A stretch of 5,078 bases of DNA from Armatimonadota bacterium (lineage in GTDB: Bacteria > Armatimonadota > SYMT01), in the NCBI GenBank assembly GCA_020696885.1, contig JAJFMS010000354.1:1-5078 (forward strand), in the 5' to 3' direction. Shown here piece after piece: positions 1 through 5,078 of this stretch. The position numbers were made by a program, and so were the translations under genes. The notes beneath the pieces were generated by a model. That model had not been told where the DNA came from and searched no databases. It saw nothing but the letters and a program-made list of their open reading frames with translations. The first letter of the stretch is position 1, and the number at the start of each line of letters is the position of its first letter.

Positions 1-1264
1 GGTAGATTCCCGGTTGGATCTTCTCCAGCCGCACGCTGCCGTCCGGTTCGGTTACCGCATCGATCCAGCGGATGCCGCTCCAGCCGGTCGCGGTCTTTCG
101 CGAGAGCCCGAGCGAGACTTCCCCTTCCACCGGCTTGCCGCCGCGATCCGTCACCGTGAGGGCCAGGGAGGCGCCTGTCGCCGCGAAGAAGGCCCGCTGC
201 TCCGGCTTGTAGGAGGACGGCGGTGGTAGGACCGGAAGCGGGATCGAGGCCAGGGAGAATGGGATGGTGCGGTCCGGGGCCTCCTTCACCAGCAGATCGT
301 ATACGAGGCGGGCGGGCTTTGCCTCCAGGTCCTCGAAGCGCAACTGCTGCGCCCAGGTGGTGCCGCCCGGCTCCCGGCGGGGCTGCGCGCCGTTGGTGTC
401 CCGGTAGACACGGCCGTTCACGTCCACCAGGTAGGGCAGTGGCGTGCGGCCGATGCCTCGCGCCACCACTCGCGTGGCGTCCGGCCAACCGGCCCGCGTG
501 GTGACCTCCAGCTCCTTCGCCGTTCCGGCCACCTTCTCGATTCGTACCGATACTCCGCCCTGCTCCTGCTCCGGCGGCAGCTTGCTCCCGTCCAGTGCAA
601 ACTCCAGCCGCACCGGCGTAACCCGTCGATAGAGCACCAGGCTGCCGCTGATCGACCGGATCCGCACCGCGCGCTCGTCCCGGCGGGCCAGTTGCAGGCG
701 CTGCCAGTATTCCGCCAGGCGCACCCGGATGGCGCCGGTGCTCTGCAGGCCGCGCGGGGCAGGATCCGCCATGGAGCGGCCGAAGTTGTCCACCACACGA
801 AGGTCAGGACCGAGGCCGGCAATTGCCTCCATCTGCTGGTCATCGGGCGCGGTGAACATCAGGGTGAGGCCGATCGCGTTGGGAGAGCCTTCTTCGCCCG
901 CCGGCTTGTTGAAGCGAAGCTGGTAGGGTCCGACGACCGTCTGTTTCCCCTCCACCGGCTCCGCCTTCACTGCGAAGAAGCGGCCGGAGTCGATGGAGAA
1001 GAACTCGCAGTTGAACAACCGGGAAAGCTCGTTCAGCACAGTGGCGAGCGGCGCCTTGTCCCAGTGAACAGTGTGCTTCGCCTTCTGGCGATCCGGCTCC
1101 AATGTCAGCTCGAAGCCGTAGCCGGTCTGTTTCTCGAGCTCGTTGGTGATCGCCTCGGGAGTGGCTTCCTTCAGGTCCAGCGAGATGCTCTGGGCAGACG
1201 CGGGTGAGATGCCTGCCAGGAGTAGGAGCAATACCGGAATCAGTCTGCGAATCGGGGGCGTCAT
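1..1264 (-). CDS. Secreted STN-domain protein with C-terminal carboxypeptidase-regulatory-like domain, 3' end outside the window
   Basis: The minus-strand frame is open from ATG at 1264 to the window edge, giving 421 residues with no stop, so the C-terminus is missing. Residues 1-24 form a classical signal peptide: a cationic start (MTPPIRRLIP), a leucine run, then PASA before Q25. Residues about 27-100 look like an STN (secretin/TonB short N-terminal) domain, with SLDLKEATPEAI and the APLATVLNELSRL helix followed by FFAVKAEP. Residues about 110-345 are a beta-rich region of unknown family containing GPYQLRF and VVDNFGRSM. From about 355 a carboxypeptidase-regulatory-like or Ig-like fold begins (ALTVTDRGGKPVEGEVSLGL, then EPDGSVRLEKIQPG). 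The protein is probably periplasmic or exported. STN domains usually sit in TonB receptors, secretins or sigma regulators, but no plug or secretin part is visible here. It follows the glycosyltransferase in the same direction after 190 bp. Its function is not recognised. The gene call is firm and the domain calls are moderate. Confidence 0.85.
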   Translation of the reverse strand, partial: MTPPIRRLIPVLLLLLAGISPASAQSISLDLKEATPEAITNELEKQTGYGFELTLEPDRQKAKHTVHWDKAPLATVLNELSRLFNCEFFSIDSGRFFAVKAEPVEGKQTVVGPYQLRFNKPAGEEGSPNAIGLTLMFTAPDDQQMEAIAGLGPDLRVVDNFGRSMADPAPRGLQSTGAIRVRLAEYWQRLQLARRDERAVRIRSISGSLVLYRRVTPVRLEFALDGSKLPPEQEQGGVSVRIEKVAGTAKELEVTTRAGWPDATRVVARGIGRTPLPYLVDVNGRVYRDTNGAQPRREPGGTTWAQQLRFEDLEAKPARLVYDLLVKEAPDRTIPFSLASIPLPVLPPPSSYKPEQRAFFAATGASLALTVTDRGGKPVEGEVSLGLSRKTATGWSGIRWIDAVTEPDGSVRLEKIQPGIY

Positions 1265-1275
1265 CGGCTGCGCTG

Positions 1276-1280
1276 CCTCC
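1276..1280 (-). promoter_or_regulatory. Possible ribosome binding site of the STN-domain gene
   Basis: The minus strand reads GGAGG here, 11 bases before the ATG at 1264. The motif is strong but the spacing is longer than the usual 5-9. It supports the chosen start because the signal peptide begins right there and no closer start is available. Confidence 0.4.
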
Positions 1281-1296
1281 GGGCGTAGCGACGCCC
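1281..1296. repeat. Perfect GC-rich hairpin in the leader of the STN-domain gene
   Basis: GGGCGT and ACGCCC form a perfect 6-bp stem around a 4-base loop. It touches the GGAGG motif of the STN-domain gene, so in its mRNA the hairpin would sit directly 5' of the ribosome site. No T tract follows on either strand, so it is not a canonical terminator. It could be a translational control element or a copy of a REP-like interspersed palindrome; one copy cannot decide. Confidence 0.5.
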
Positions 1297-1365
1297 TACT
1301 CCAGATGATACCGGCGTGAGCCCGCGATCCGCCAGAACGGAGGTGAGTTCGGTTACCCGTCCGAG

Positions 1366-1377
1366 TAGAAGGTTCTA
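1366..1377. repeat. Small inverted repeat TAGAA-GG-TTCTA, possible operator
   Basis: This is a perfect 5-bp inverted repeat with a 2-bp centre, the most AT-rich patch in the 190-bp spacer. It lies about 100 bp upstream of the STN-domain start, where a promoter or operator would be expected if that gene is transcribed separately from the glycosyltransferase. No convincing -35/-10 pair was found around it. It is short enough to be chance. Confidence 0.25.
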
Positions 1378-1420
1378 AACCGCAGGGAGCGCTAGAGTGG
1401 TGGATGGGTTTCGGCTCCTT

Positions 1421-1460
1421 CAACACTCCAACACTCCAACACTCCAGAACTCCATTACTC
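1421..1460. repeat. 8-bp tandem repeat array spanning the glycosyltransferase stop codon
   Basis: The plus strand carries CAACACTC three times exactly (1421-1444), followed in the same 8-bp register by CAGAACTC (1445-1452) and CATTACTC (1453-1460). The last, degenerate unit contains the TAA stop (1455-1457) and the final GAG codon of the glycosyltransferase. The array therefore starts inside the gene's 3' end and runs into the spacer. The units outside the gene are the perfect ones, as expected for recent slippage or expansion away from a coding anchor. Confidence 0.8.
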
Positions 1461-2531
1461 CGTCTGCGTGGCGCCAGCCCGCGCGTAGCTCTCCAGCGTC
1501 CCGCTCACCATCGCCTCCACGGTGAAGGTACTACCCACGTACTCGTGCGCGGCGGCCCCCATTCGCTCGCAGAGCGCCGGGTCGGATAGCAGGAGCTCGA
1601 GCCGCTGCGCCAGCGCGTCGGCATCCCCGATCGGCACCACGAAGCCGGTCTCCTCGTCCCGTACGATCTCGGGCACGCCGGAGAGCCGGGTGCCGATGGT
1701 CGCCCGGCGCAGCAGGCCGCCCTCCAGCAGCGCGCGGGGCAGCCCTTCTCCTTCGGTAGAGGGCAGCACCACCACGTCCAGCGCGGCGTAGTAGGGGAGC
1801 ACGTCCGCGTGGAAACCTGCGAAGATCACCCGGTCTGCCAGCCCCAGCCGGGCCACCTGGGCGGCGAGGTTAGCCCGCTCCGGACCATCACCGAGGAGCA
1901 GCGCCACCGCGCCTGGAATCCGCGCCGCCACGGTGTTGAACGCTTCCAGGAACACCGCATGGCCTTTCTTGGCGGTGAGGTGAGCGATCACGCCCACCAG
2001 CTTGGCGTCCGCGGGCAGGCCCAGCGTCGCGCGCGCCTCTTCCCGCGTGCAGGGCAGGAAGTAGCGCGCCGGGTCCACGCCGTTGTACACCACGTCGATC
2101 CGCTCCCCCGGCAGCCCTCCCTGCACCAGGTGGTCCTTGACCGCGTGGGATACCGCGATCACCCGGGTAGCGAACCGGTAGCAGAATGGGCTGTTGAGGG
2201 CTCGCACGTGCGCGATGGACGGAAGCCCGGCCAGCCGGGCGGCCAGGCTGCCATGGATCGCAGCCGTGCTGAGCTGGGTGTGGATCACCTGCGCGTCGGT
2301 CTCCCGTGCCAGCCGCGCGATGTGGAACGGCGCGCCGAAGTTCAGCTTCCCGGAGATCGGCAGCGGCCGGGCGTCGAGCCCCACCCCCCGCATCGCCTCG
2401 ATCAGCGGGCTCCCCTCCTTGCAGCCGATCACCACGGAGTGCCCCGCGGCCTGGAGGTGCTCGCAGAGGCTGGTGGTGGAGCGCTCCGCCCCCGCGATCT
2501 TGGATGGAGTGATGACCTGACAGATGCGCAT
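1455..2531 (-). CDS. GT4-family glycosyltransferase (GT-B fold)
   Basis: This encodes a 358-residue cytoplasmic or membrane-associated enzyme expected to transfer a sugar from an NDP-sugar to a glycan or lipid-linked acceptor. The N-terminal Rossmann half starts MRICQVITPSKIAGAERS, with the GAE loop typical of the acceptor side, and continues through VIHTQLSTAAIHGSLAARLAGLP and VIAVSHAVKDHL to VVYNGVDPARY (148-157). The C-terminal donor half begins at LVGVIAHLTAKKGH (178-191). It includes LLLGDGPER (211-219), FAGFHADVLPYYAALDVVVLPS and the EX7E motif E262-GLPRALL-E270, then SGVPEIVRDEETGFVVP. The length is normal for the family. The start at 2531 is preferred because homology-like sequence begins there; the frame could extend to 2642 but that part is low-complexity repeat translation. 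No Shine-Dalgarno is visible before it. Donor and acceptor cannot be told from sequence. It lies upstream of the STN gene and divergent from the acyl-transfer operon, which fits a surface-glycan locus. Confidence 0.93.
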   Translation of the reverse strand: MRICQVITPSKIAGAERSTTSLCEHLQAAGHSVVIGCKEGSPLIEAMRGVGLDARPLPISGKLNFGAPFHIARLARETDAQVIHTQLSTAAIHGSLAARLAGLPSIAHVRALNSPFCYRFATRVIAVSHAVKDHLVQGGLPGERIDVVYNGVDPARYFLPCTREEARATLGLPADAKLVGVIAHLTAKKGHAVFLEAFNTVAARIPGAVALLLGDGPERANLAAQVARLGLADRVIFAGFHADVLPYYAALDVVVLPSTEGEGLPRALLEGGLLRRATIGTRLSGVPEIVRDEETGFVVPIGDADALAQRLELLLSDPALCERMGAAAHEYVGSTFTVEAMVSGTLESYARAGATQTE

Positions 2532-2553
2532 AACAGCGAGGGAAAGCGAGGGG

Positions 2554-2581
2554 AAGTGCGAGCTGCGAAGTTCGAAGTGCG
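2554..2581. repeat. Heptamer tandem array in the glycosyltransferase leader
   Basis: Four consecutive 7-bp units are AAGTGCG, AGCTGCG, AAGTTCG and AAGTGCG on the plus strand. Read in the sense of the glycosyltransferase mRNA, the consensus is CGCACTT. The first and last units are identical, which creates a 10-bp direct repeat (GAAGTGCGAG at 2553-2562 and 2574-2583) with 21-bp spacing. The array ends 23 bp before the gene's ATG, so it would be in the 5' leader if transcription starts further upstream. Confidence 0.7.
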
Positions 2582-2726
2582 AGCCGGGGCGGGAGAGCCG
2601 GTGGCGGTTGGCGTGGAGTCCGCACCCCACCCACCTACCCATTATGGCCGAGACAGCCGGCGCTGGGCGGGCGAAGCAACCGCACCCCTATGAACCACGA
2701 CTACCCGCCCGGCGTCCACCTCCCTC

Positions 2727-2747
2727 CGAACACCGAACACCGAACAC
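2727..2747. repeat. Heptamer tandem repeat CGAACAC x3
   Basis: CGAACAC occurs three times without mismatch, 63 bp before the acyltransferase ATG. It shares the AACAC core with the arrays at 1421 and 3859 but differs in unit length or first bases. It may lie in the operon leader or promoter region. Confidence 0.8.
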
Positions 2748-2800
2748 CGCGCGCAGCGCCTCCCCTGCACGCCTGCTGGGTGCCGGGCAACTCATTCGAC

Positions 2801-2804
2801 GGAG
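2801..2804 (+). promoter_or_regulatory. Ribosome binding site of the acyltransferase
   Basis: GGAG lies 6 bases before the ATG at 2811 and fixes that start. It is the only well-placed Shine-Dalgarno motif in the window; the two downstream genes have none. Confidence 0.65.
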
Positions 2805-2810
2805 CTGAAC

Positions 2811-3575
2811 ATGATCTCTTACCGAACCCTTGCTACCTCTCGACACCCGTCCGCGTTGCGACTGCGCGCTCTCCGGCAGGCGGTGCGTAACTTCACCCTG
2901 CCCGCCCCACGAGCGGTACTGCGACCCCTGCTCTGGAGTTACCTGGGGCTGCGCTCGGTCTCCTTCTGGCTGCAGCGCGTCCTGATCAGCGAGCCGCTGT
3001 TCAAAGCCTACTGCACGTCGTGTGGAAAGGGGGTCCGGACCGGGATCTTCATCCACTGGATCCAGGGGAACGGCGAGCTGATCGTGGGCGACGACGTGGT
3101 GATGGACGGCAAGAGCTCCATCAGCTTCGGCGCCCGGTTCTGCGAGCGGCCGCGTCTCTCCATCGGCAGCCGTACCATCGTAGGTCACAACTGCATCCTC
3201 ACGGTGGCCCAGGAGGTGAGCATCGGCAGCGACTGCCTGATCGCCTCGGACACCTTCATCTTCGATTCCAGCGGCCACCCGGCAGACCCGGCCGCCCGGC
3301 TCGCCAAGCTGCCGCCGGCTCCGGAAGAGATCCGGCCGGTGAAGATCGGCAATAACGTCTGGATCGGGCGCCGGGCCACCATCTGCCCGGGCGTTACCAT
3401 CGGCGACGGCAGCGTGGTCTCCTCCGGCGCCGTGGTGACCAGTGACGTCCCGCCGTACACCCTGGTCGCCGGCAATCCCGCGCGCCGGGTCGGCTCGCTC
3501 ACGCCTCCGGGAAGCGGGGTGGCGGATGGGGCGCCCGCCTCATCGCTGCACAACCCGGTTGCCGCCAGCAGCTAA
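2811..3575 (+). CDS. Hexapeptide-repeat (left-handed beta-helix) acyltransferase
   Basis: This is a 254-residue member of the galactoside/maltose/capsule O-acetyltransferase-like LbH superfamily. Residues 1-60 are cationic then hydrophobic (RLRALRQAVRNF, WSYLGLRSVSFWLQRVLI) and could form an amphipathic membrane-binding helix. EPLFKAYC (61-68) leads into the beta-helix: ELIVGDDVVMDG, LSIGSRTIVGHNCIL and VSIGSDCLIASDTFIFDSS. H156 in SSGHPADPAARL matches the family's catalytic histidine. The last coils, IGNNVWIGRRATICPGVTIG, end at VPPYTLVAGNPARRVG (213-228), the usual C-terminal signature. About 26 Ser/Pro/Ala-rich residues follow and look like a disordered tail. Such enzymes normally use acetyl-CoA. 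The ACP gene starts 40 bp downstream, so an ACP-borne acyl group is a plausible alternative donor (inference). The acceptor is probably a sugar hydroxyl or amine but is not determinable. It is the first gene of the right-arm operon. Confidence 0.9.
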   Translation: MISYRTLATSRHPSALRLRALRQAVRNFTLPAPRAVLRPLLWSYLGLRSVSFWLQRVLISEPLFKAYCTSCGKGVRTGIFIHWIQGNGELIVGDDVVMDGKSSISFGARFCERPRLSIGSRTIVGHNCILTVAQEVSIGSDCLIASDTFIFDSSGHPADPAARLAKLPPAPEEIRPVKIGNNVWIGRRATICPGVTIGDGSVVSSGAVVTSDVPPYTLVAGNPARRVGSLTPPGSGVADGAPASSLHNPVAASS

Positions 3576-3615
3576 TCAGAGTATTCCGTCAGCCTACCCC
3601 ACACCTCAGACCTCG

Positions 3616-3834
3616 ATGAGCCAGCTCGATCAGATCACCCACCTCATTTGCCGGATCGGCAGCATCCCGCCGATCGGCCCGGATGACAACATCTACCGCT
3701 TCGGGTTCGCCTCCATGAAGGCGCTGGAGCTGCTGGTAGAGCTCGAGGCCGAGTACGAAGTCACCATCCCGGACGAGCAGTTCATGGCGGCGCAATCCCC
3801 CCGTGACCTCTCGGCACTGGTTGCCGCGTCGTAA
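3616..3834 (+). CDS. Acyl carrier protein, stand-alone
   Basis: This 72-residue acidic four-helix carrier would carry an acyl group on a phosphopantetheine arm. The modification site is Ser33 in FGFASMKALELL (29-40), followed by VELEAEYEVTIPDEQF, the usual helix II-III stretch, and ending SPRDLSALVAAS. The canonical Asp-Ser-Leu is Ala-Ser-Met here. The frame is open back to 3442, but ATG at 3616 gives a normal ACP N-terminus (MSQLDQITHLICRI), and the upstream part overlaps the acyltransferase in another frame. No Shine-Dalgarno precedes it; the 40-bp spacer (3576-3615) is pyrimidine- and AC-rich. It is not the housekeeping fatty-acid ACP: no fab genes are near and the motif differs. Its position between an LbH acyltransferase and an acyl-AMP ligase suggests it is loaded by the ligase. 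Confidence 0.88.
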   Translation: MSQLDQITHLICRIGSIPPIGPDDNIYRFGFASMKALELLVELEAEYEVTIPDEQFMAAQSPRDLSALVAAS

Positions 3835-3858
3835 CCCTGCCCTCGTAACCCTGCCCTC
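3831..3858. repeat. 14-bp tandem duplication carrying the ACP stop codon
   Basis: GTAACCCTGCCCTC occurs twice head to tail with no mismatch. The first copy contains the TAA stop of the ACP gene (3832-3834), so the second carries a duplicate TAA. It fills most of the 42-bp spacer before the ligase. Confidence 0.85.
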
Positions 3859-3872
3859 CTAACACCCAACAC
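3859..3872. repeat. Short heptamer pair CTAACAC/CCAACAC before the ligase start
   Basis: Two 7-bp units differing at one base directly follow the 14-bp duplication and end 4 bp before the ligase ATG. This occupies exactly the place where a Shine-Dalgarno would be expected. The AACAC core matches the arrays at 1421 and 2727. Two units alone would be weak evidence; the shared core makes it notable. Confidence 0.5.
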
Positions 3873-3876
3873 CCCG

Positions 3877-5078
3877 ATGCCCTCCACCTTACGCGAAGTA
3901 CTTCTGGACCATTACCAGCGGCACCCGGACCGGCTCTACGTCCGGTGCGTGCTCCCGAACGGTGAGGACGCGCCGGTGACCTATGGCCGCCTGGTGGAGC
4001 GCGGGGCGAGCTTTGCCCAGGCGCTGGCCGCGGCCGGCGTGCCGCAGGGCGGGATCGCGATCGTGATCCTGCCGCATTCCGCTGATCTATACTGCGCGTT
4101 CTTCGGCGCGATGCTGGGCGGGCAGGTCCCCTCGATGCTGCCCGTGCCCAGTCTCAAGCTGAATCCGGAGCATCACCGGCACGAGCTGCAGGCGCTACTT
4201 CGCCGGATCGACGCGGGCGCGCTCATCACGGATGCGGATATTGTCGAGCGCCTGGGGTTGCGGGCCGAGGACCTGGGGGCCACACGTCTCCTATTGGCGG
4301 ACGATATCGACGCCGACAGCGCACCGATTCCCGACGTCCAGACCCACCCGGATGACGTCGTGTTGCTCCAGCATTCGTCCGGCAGCACCGGCTTGAAGAA
4401 GGGCGTGGCGCTCTCCAACCGCTCCGTCCTGGCGCAGGTCCGGAGCTACGCTCCCGCTATCGGGCTGCGGGACGACGACCGGATCGCGTCCTGGCTGCCG
4501 CTCTACCATGACATGGGCCTCATTGCGTGTGCCGTGCTGCCCGTGGTCACCGGCACCCCGGTCACGGCGCTCAGCCCGTTCCACTGGATCACGCGGCCCG
4601 CGTCGCTACTGCGCGCCATCCACGAGGACCGGTGCACGCTGGCCTGGATGCCGAATTTCGCTTACGACTTCCTCGCTGCCCGGGTGCGGGAGTCGCAGCT
4701 TGCGGATATCCGGCTGGACAGCATGCGGGGCTGGATCAACTGCTCCGAGCCAACGATCGCGGAGTCGCACCGCCGCTTCCTCCGGCGTTATGCGCCGCTA
4801 GGCGTGCGGGAGGAGACGCTCTGGACCTGCTACGCGATGGCGGAGACCACCTTCGCCGCCACCCAGGCGACCGCGGAGCGCCCGCCGGTGGTCGAGCGGA
4901 TCGACCGGCACGCGTTTCTGGCCGAGCAGCGCGCCCTCCCCGTAGCGGACCCGGACGCACCCGCCCTCGAGCAGATGTCCGGCGGACCGCTGGTGGACGA
5001 TACCGAGATTCGCATCCTGGACGACGGCGGCCGCGAGTTGCCGGAGCGCCACGTGGGGCAGATCGCCATCCGCTGTAG
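3877..5078 (+). CDS. Fatty-acyl-AMP ligase-like adenylating enzyme, 3' end outside the window
   Basis: This ANL-superfamily enzyme should activate a carboxylic acid, probably a fatty acid, with ATP to acyl-AMP and pass it to a carrier. The frame is open for 400 residues and runs off the edge; the TAG in the last three bases is out of frame. The P-loop is LLQHSSGSTGLKKGVALS (163-180). The A4-like motif is SWLPLYHDMGLI (205-216). INCSEPT (287-293) matches the NGAEP position of FAALs, and YAMAETTF (319-326) is motif A5. The stretch 335-372 (VVERIDRHAFL to MSGGPLVDD) resembles the FAAL arrangement of a VD..AL segment followed by VSCG-PLPG, which favours FAAL over acyl-CoA ligase. The C-terminal subdomain is beyond the window, so thioester ability and extra fused domains cannot be judged. 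The ACP gene 42 bp upstream is the likely acceptor. No Shine-Dalgarno is visible; ATG at 3877 is chosen because homology-like sequence starts at once (STLREVLLDHYQRHPDR). Confidence 0.9.
   Translation, partial: MPSTLREVLLDHYQRHPDRLYVRCVLPNGEDAPVTYGRLVERGASFAQALAAAGVPQGGIAIVILPHSADLYCAFFGAMLGGQVPSMLPVPSLKLNPEHHRHELQALLRRIDAGALITDADIVERLGLRAEDLGATRLLLADDIDADSAPIPDVQTHPDDVVLLQHSSGSTGLKKGVALSNRSVLAQVRSYAPAIGLRDDDRIASWLPLYHDMGLIACAVLPVVTGTPVTALSPFHWITRPASLLRAIHEDRCTLAWMPNFAYDFLAARVRESQLADIRLDSMRGWINCSEPTIAESHRRFLRRYAPLGVREETLWTCYAMAETTFAATQATAERPPVVERIDRHAFLAEQRALPVADPDAPALEQMSGGPLVDDTEIRILDDGGRELPERHVGQIAIRC

Larger units (their letters stand above)
2532..2810. other. Divergent intergenic region between glycosyltransferase and acyltransferase operon
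   Basis: This 279-bp spacer must hold the leaders of both arms and probably their promoters. Next to the glycosyltransferase start are two near-identical 10-bp units (AGCGAGGGAA at 2535-2544, AGCGAGGGGA at 2545-2554), then a heptamer array (2554-2581). A second heptamer array is at 2727-2747. A -10-like CATAAT lies on the minus strand at 2646-2641, but nothing resembling TTGACA stands at the right distance, so no promoter is called. No RNA gene or convincing small ORF was seen; the open frames crossing it lack ribosome sites and translate repeat sequence. Confidence 0.7.

Noticed and set aside
418..843. Minus-strand open frame of 141 codons
   Set aside because: It is out of frame within the STN-domain gene and is Arg/Trp/Ser-rich as expected for a GC-rich shadow frame.
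692..1207. Plus-strand open frame of 171 codons
   Set aside because: It lies antisense to the STN-domain gene, whose frame is continuous and has a signal peptide and recognisable domains. Its translation resembles no protein family and it has no ribosome site.
1386..1418. GGAGC/GCTCC pair as a terminator after the glycosyltransferase
   Set aside because: The stem is 5 bp around a loop of over 20 bases and has no T tract, so it is not a credible intrinsic terminator.
2532..2642. N-terminal extension of the glycosyltransferase by 37 residues
   Set aside because: The added part translates the heptamer and decamer repeats, starts at a non-ATG codon and precedes the natural GT4 start MRICQVITPS.
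2641..2646. Minus-strand CATAAT as a -10 box for the glycosyltransferase
   Set aside because: Nothing near TTGACA lies 16-18 bp upstream and there is no extended -10 TG, so a single hexamer match is not enough.
1809..2693. Plus-strand open frame of 294 codons
   Set aside because: It is antisense to the glycosyltransferase, which carries clear GT4 motifs; the translation is low-complexity and without motifs.
3442..3615. N-terminal extension of the ACP to 130 residues
   Set aside because: It overlaps the acyltransferase coding region in another frame and gives basic, motif-less sequence; the 72-residue form has normal ACP length.
4527..5078. Plus-strand frame ending in TAG at the window edge
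   Set aside because: It is a shadow inside the ligase; the ligase frame reads through the edge with TGT and the TAG is out of frame.

Overview
The window is GC-rich bacterial DNA, roughly two thirds G+C by eye, with tightly packed genes and short spacers full of low-complexity tandem repeats. The gene types (a secreted STN-domain protein, a GT4 glycosyltransferase, and an acyltransferase/ACP/fatty-acyl-AMP ligase set), together with the weak use of Shine-Dalgarno sites, suggest an environmental bacterium of a group such as Gemmatimonadota or a neighbouring phylum. That placement is inference; no marker gene is present.

Left arm, minus strand. A GT4-type glycosyltransferase (2531 to 1455) is followed, after a 190-bp spacer, by a secreted protein (1264 to beyond position 1). 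The secreted protein has a signal peptide, an STN-like domain and a carboxypeptidase-regulatory-like beta domain. It runs off the left edge without meeting a stop codon.

Centre. A 279-bp divergent spacer (2532-2810) holds the leaders, and presumably the promoters, of both arms. It contains two unrelated heptamer tandem arrays.

Right arm, plus strand. Three genes lie about 40 bp apart in one direction: a left-handed beta-helix (hexapeptide) acyltransferase (2811-3575), a 72-residue acyl carrier protein (3616-3834), and a fatty-acyl-AMP ligase-like adenylating enzyme (3877 to beyond the right edge). These look like one operon encoding an acyl activation, carrier and transfer route. The ligase would make acyl-AMP and load it onto the ACP phosphopantetheine arm, and the LbH enzyme might move an acyl group onto an acceptor. 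With a glycosyltransferase next door, the acceptor could be a surface glycan or glycolipid. Individual domain calls are secure, but the pathway is inference.

The most distinctive non-coding signal is the repeated use of small tandem repeats with 7-, 8- and 14-bp units in three of the four spacers, several sharing an AACAC core. They lie directly beside start and stop codons.
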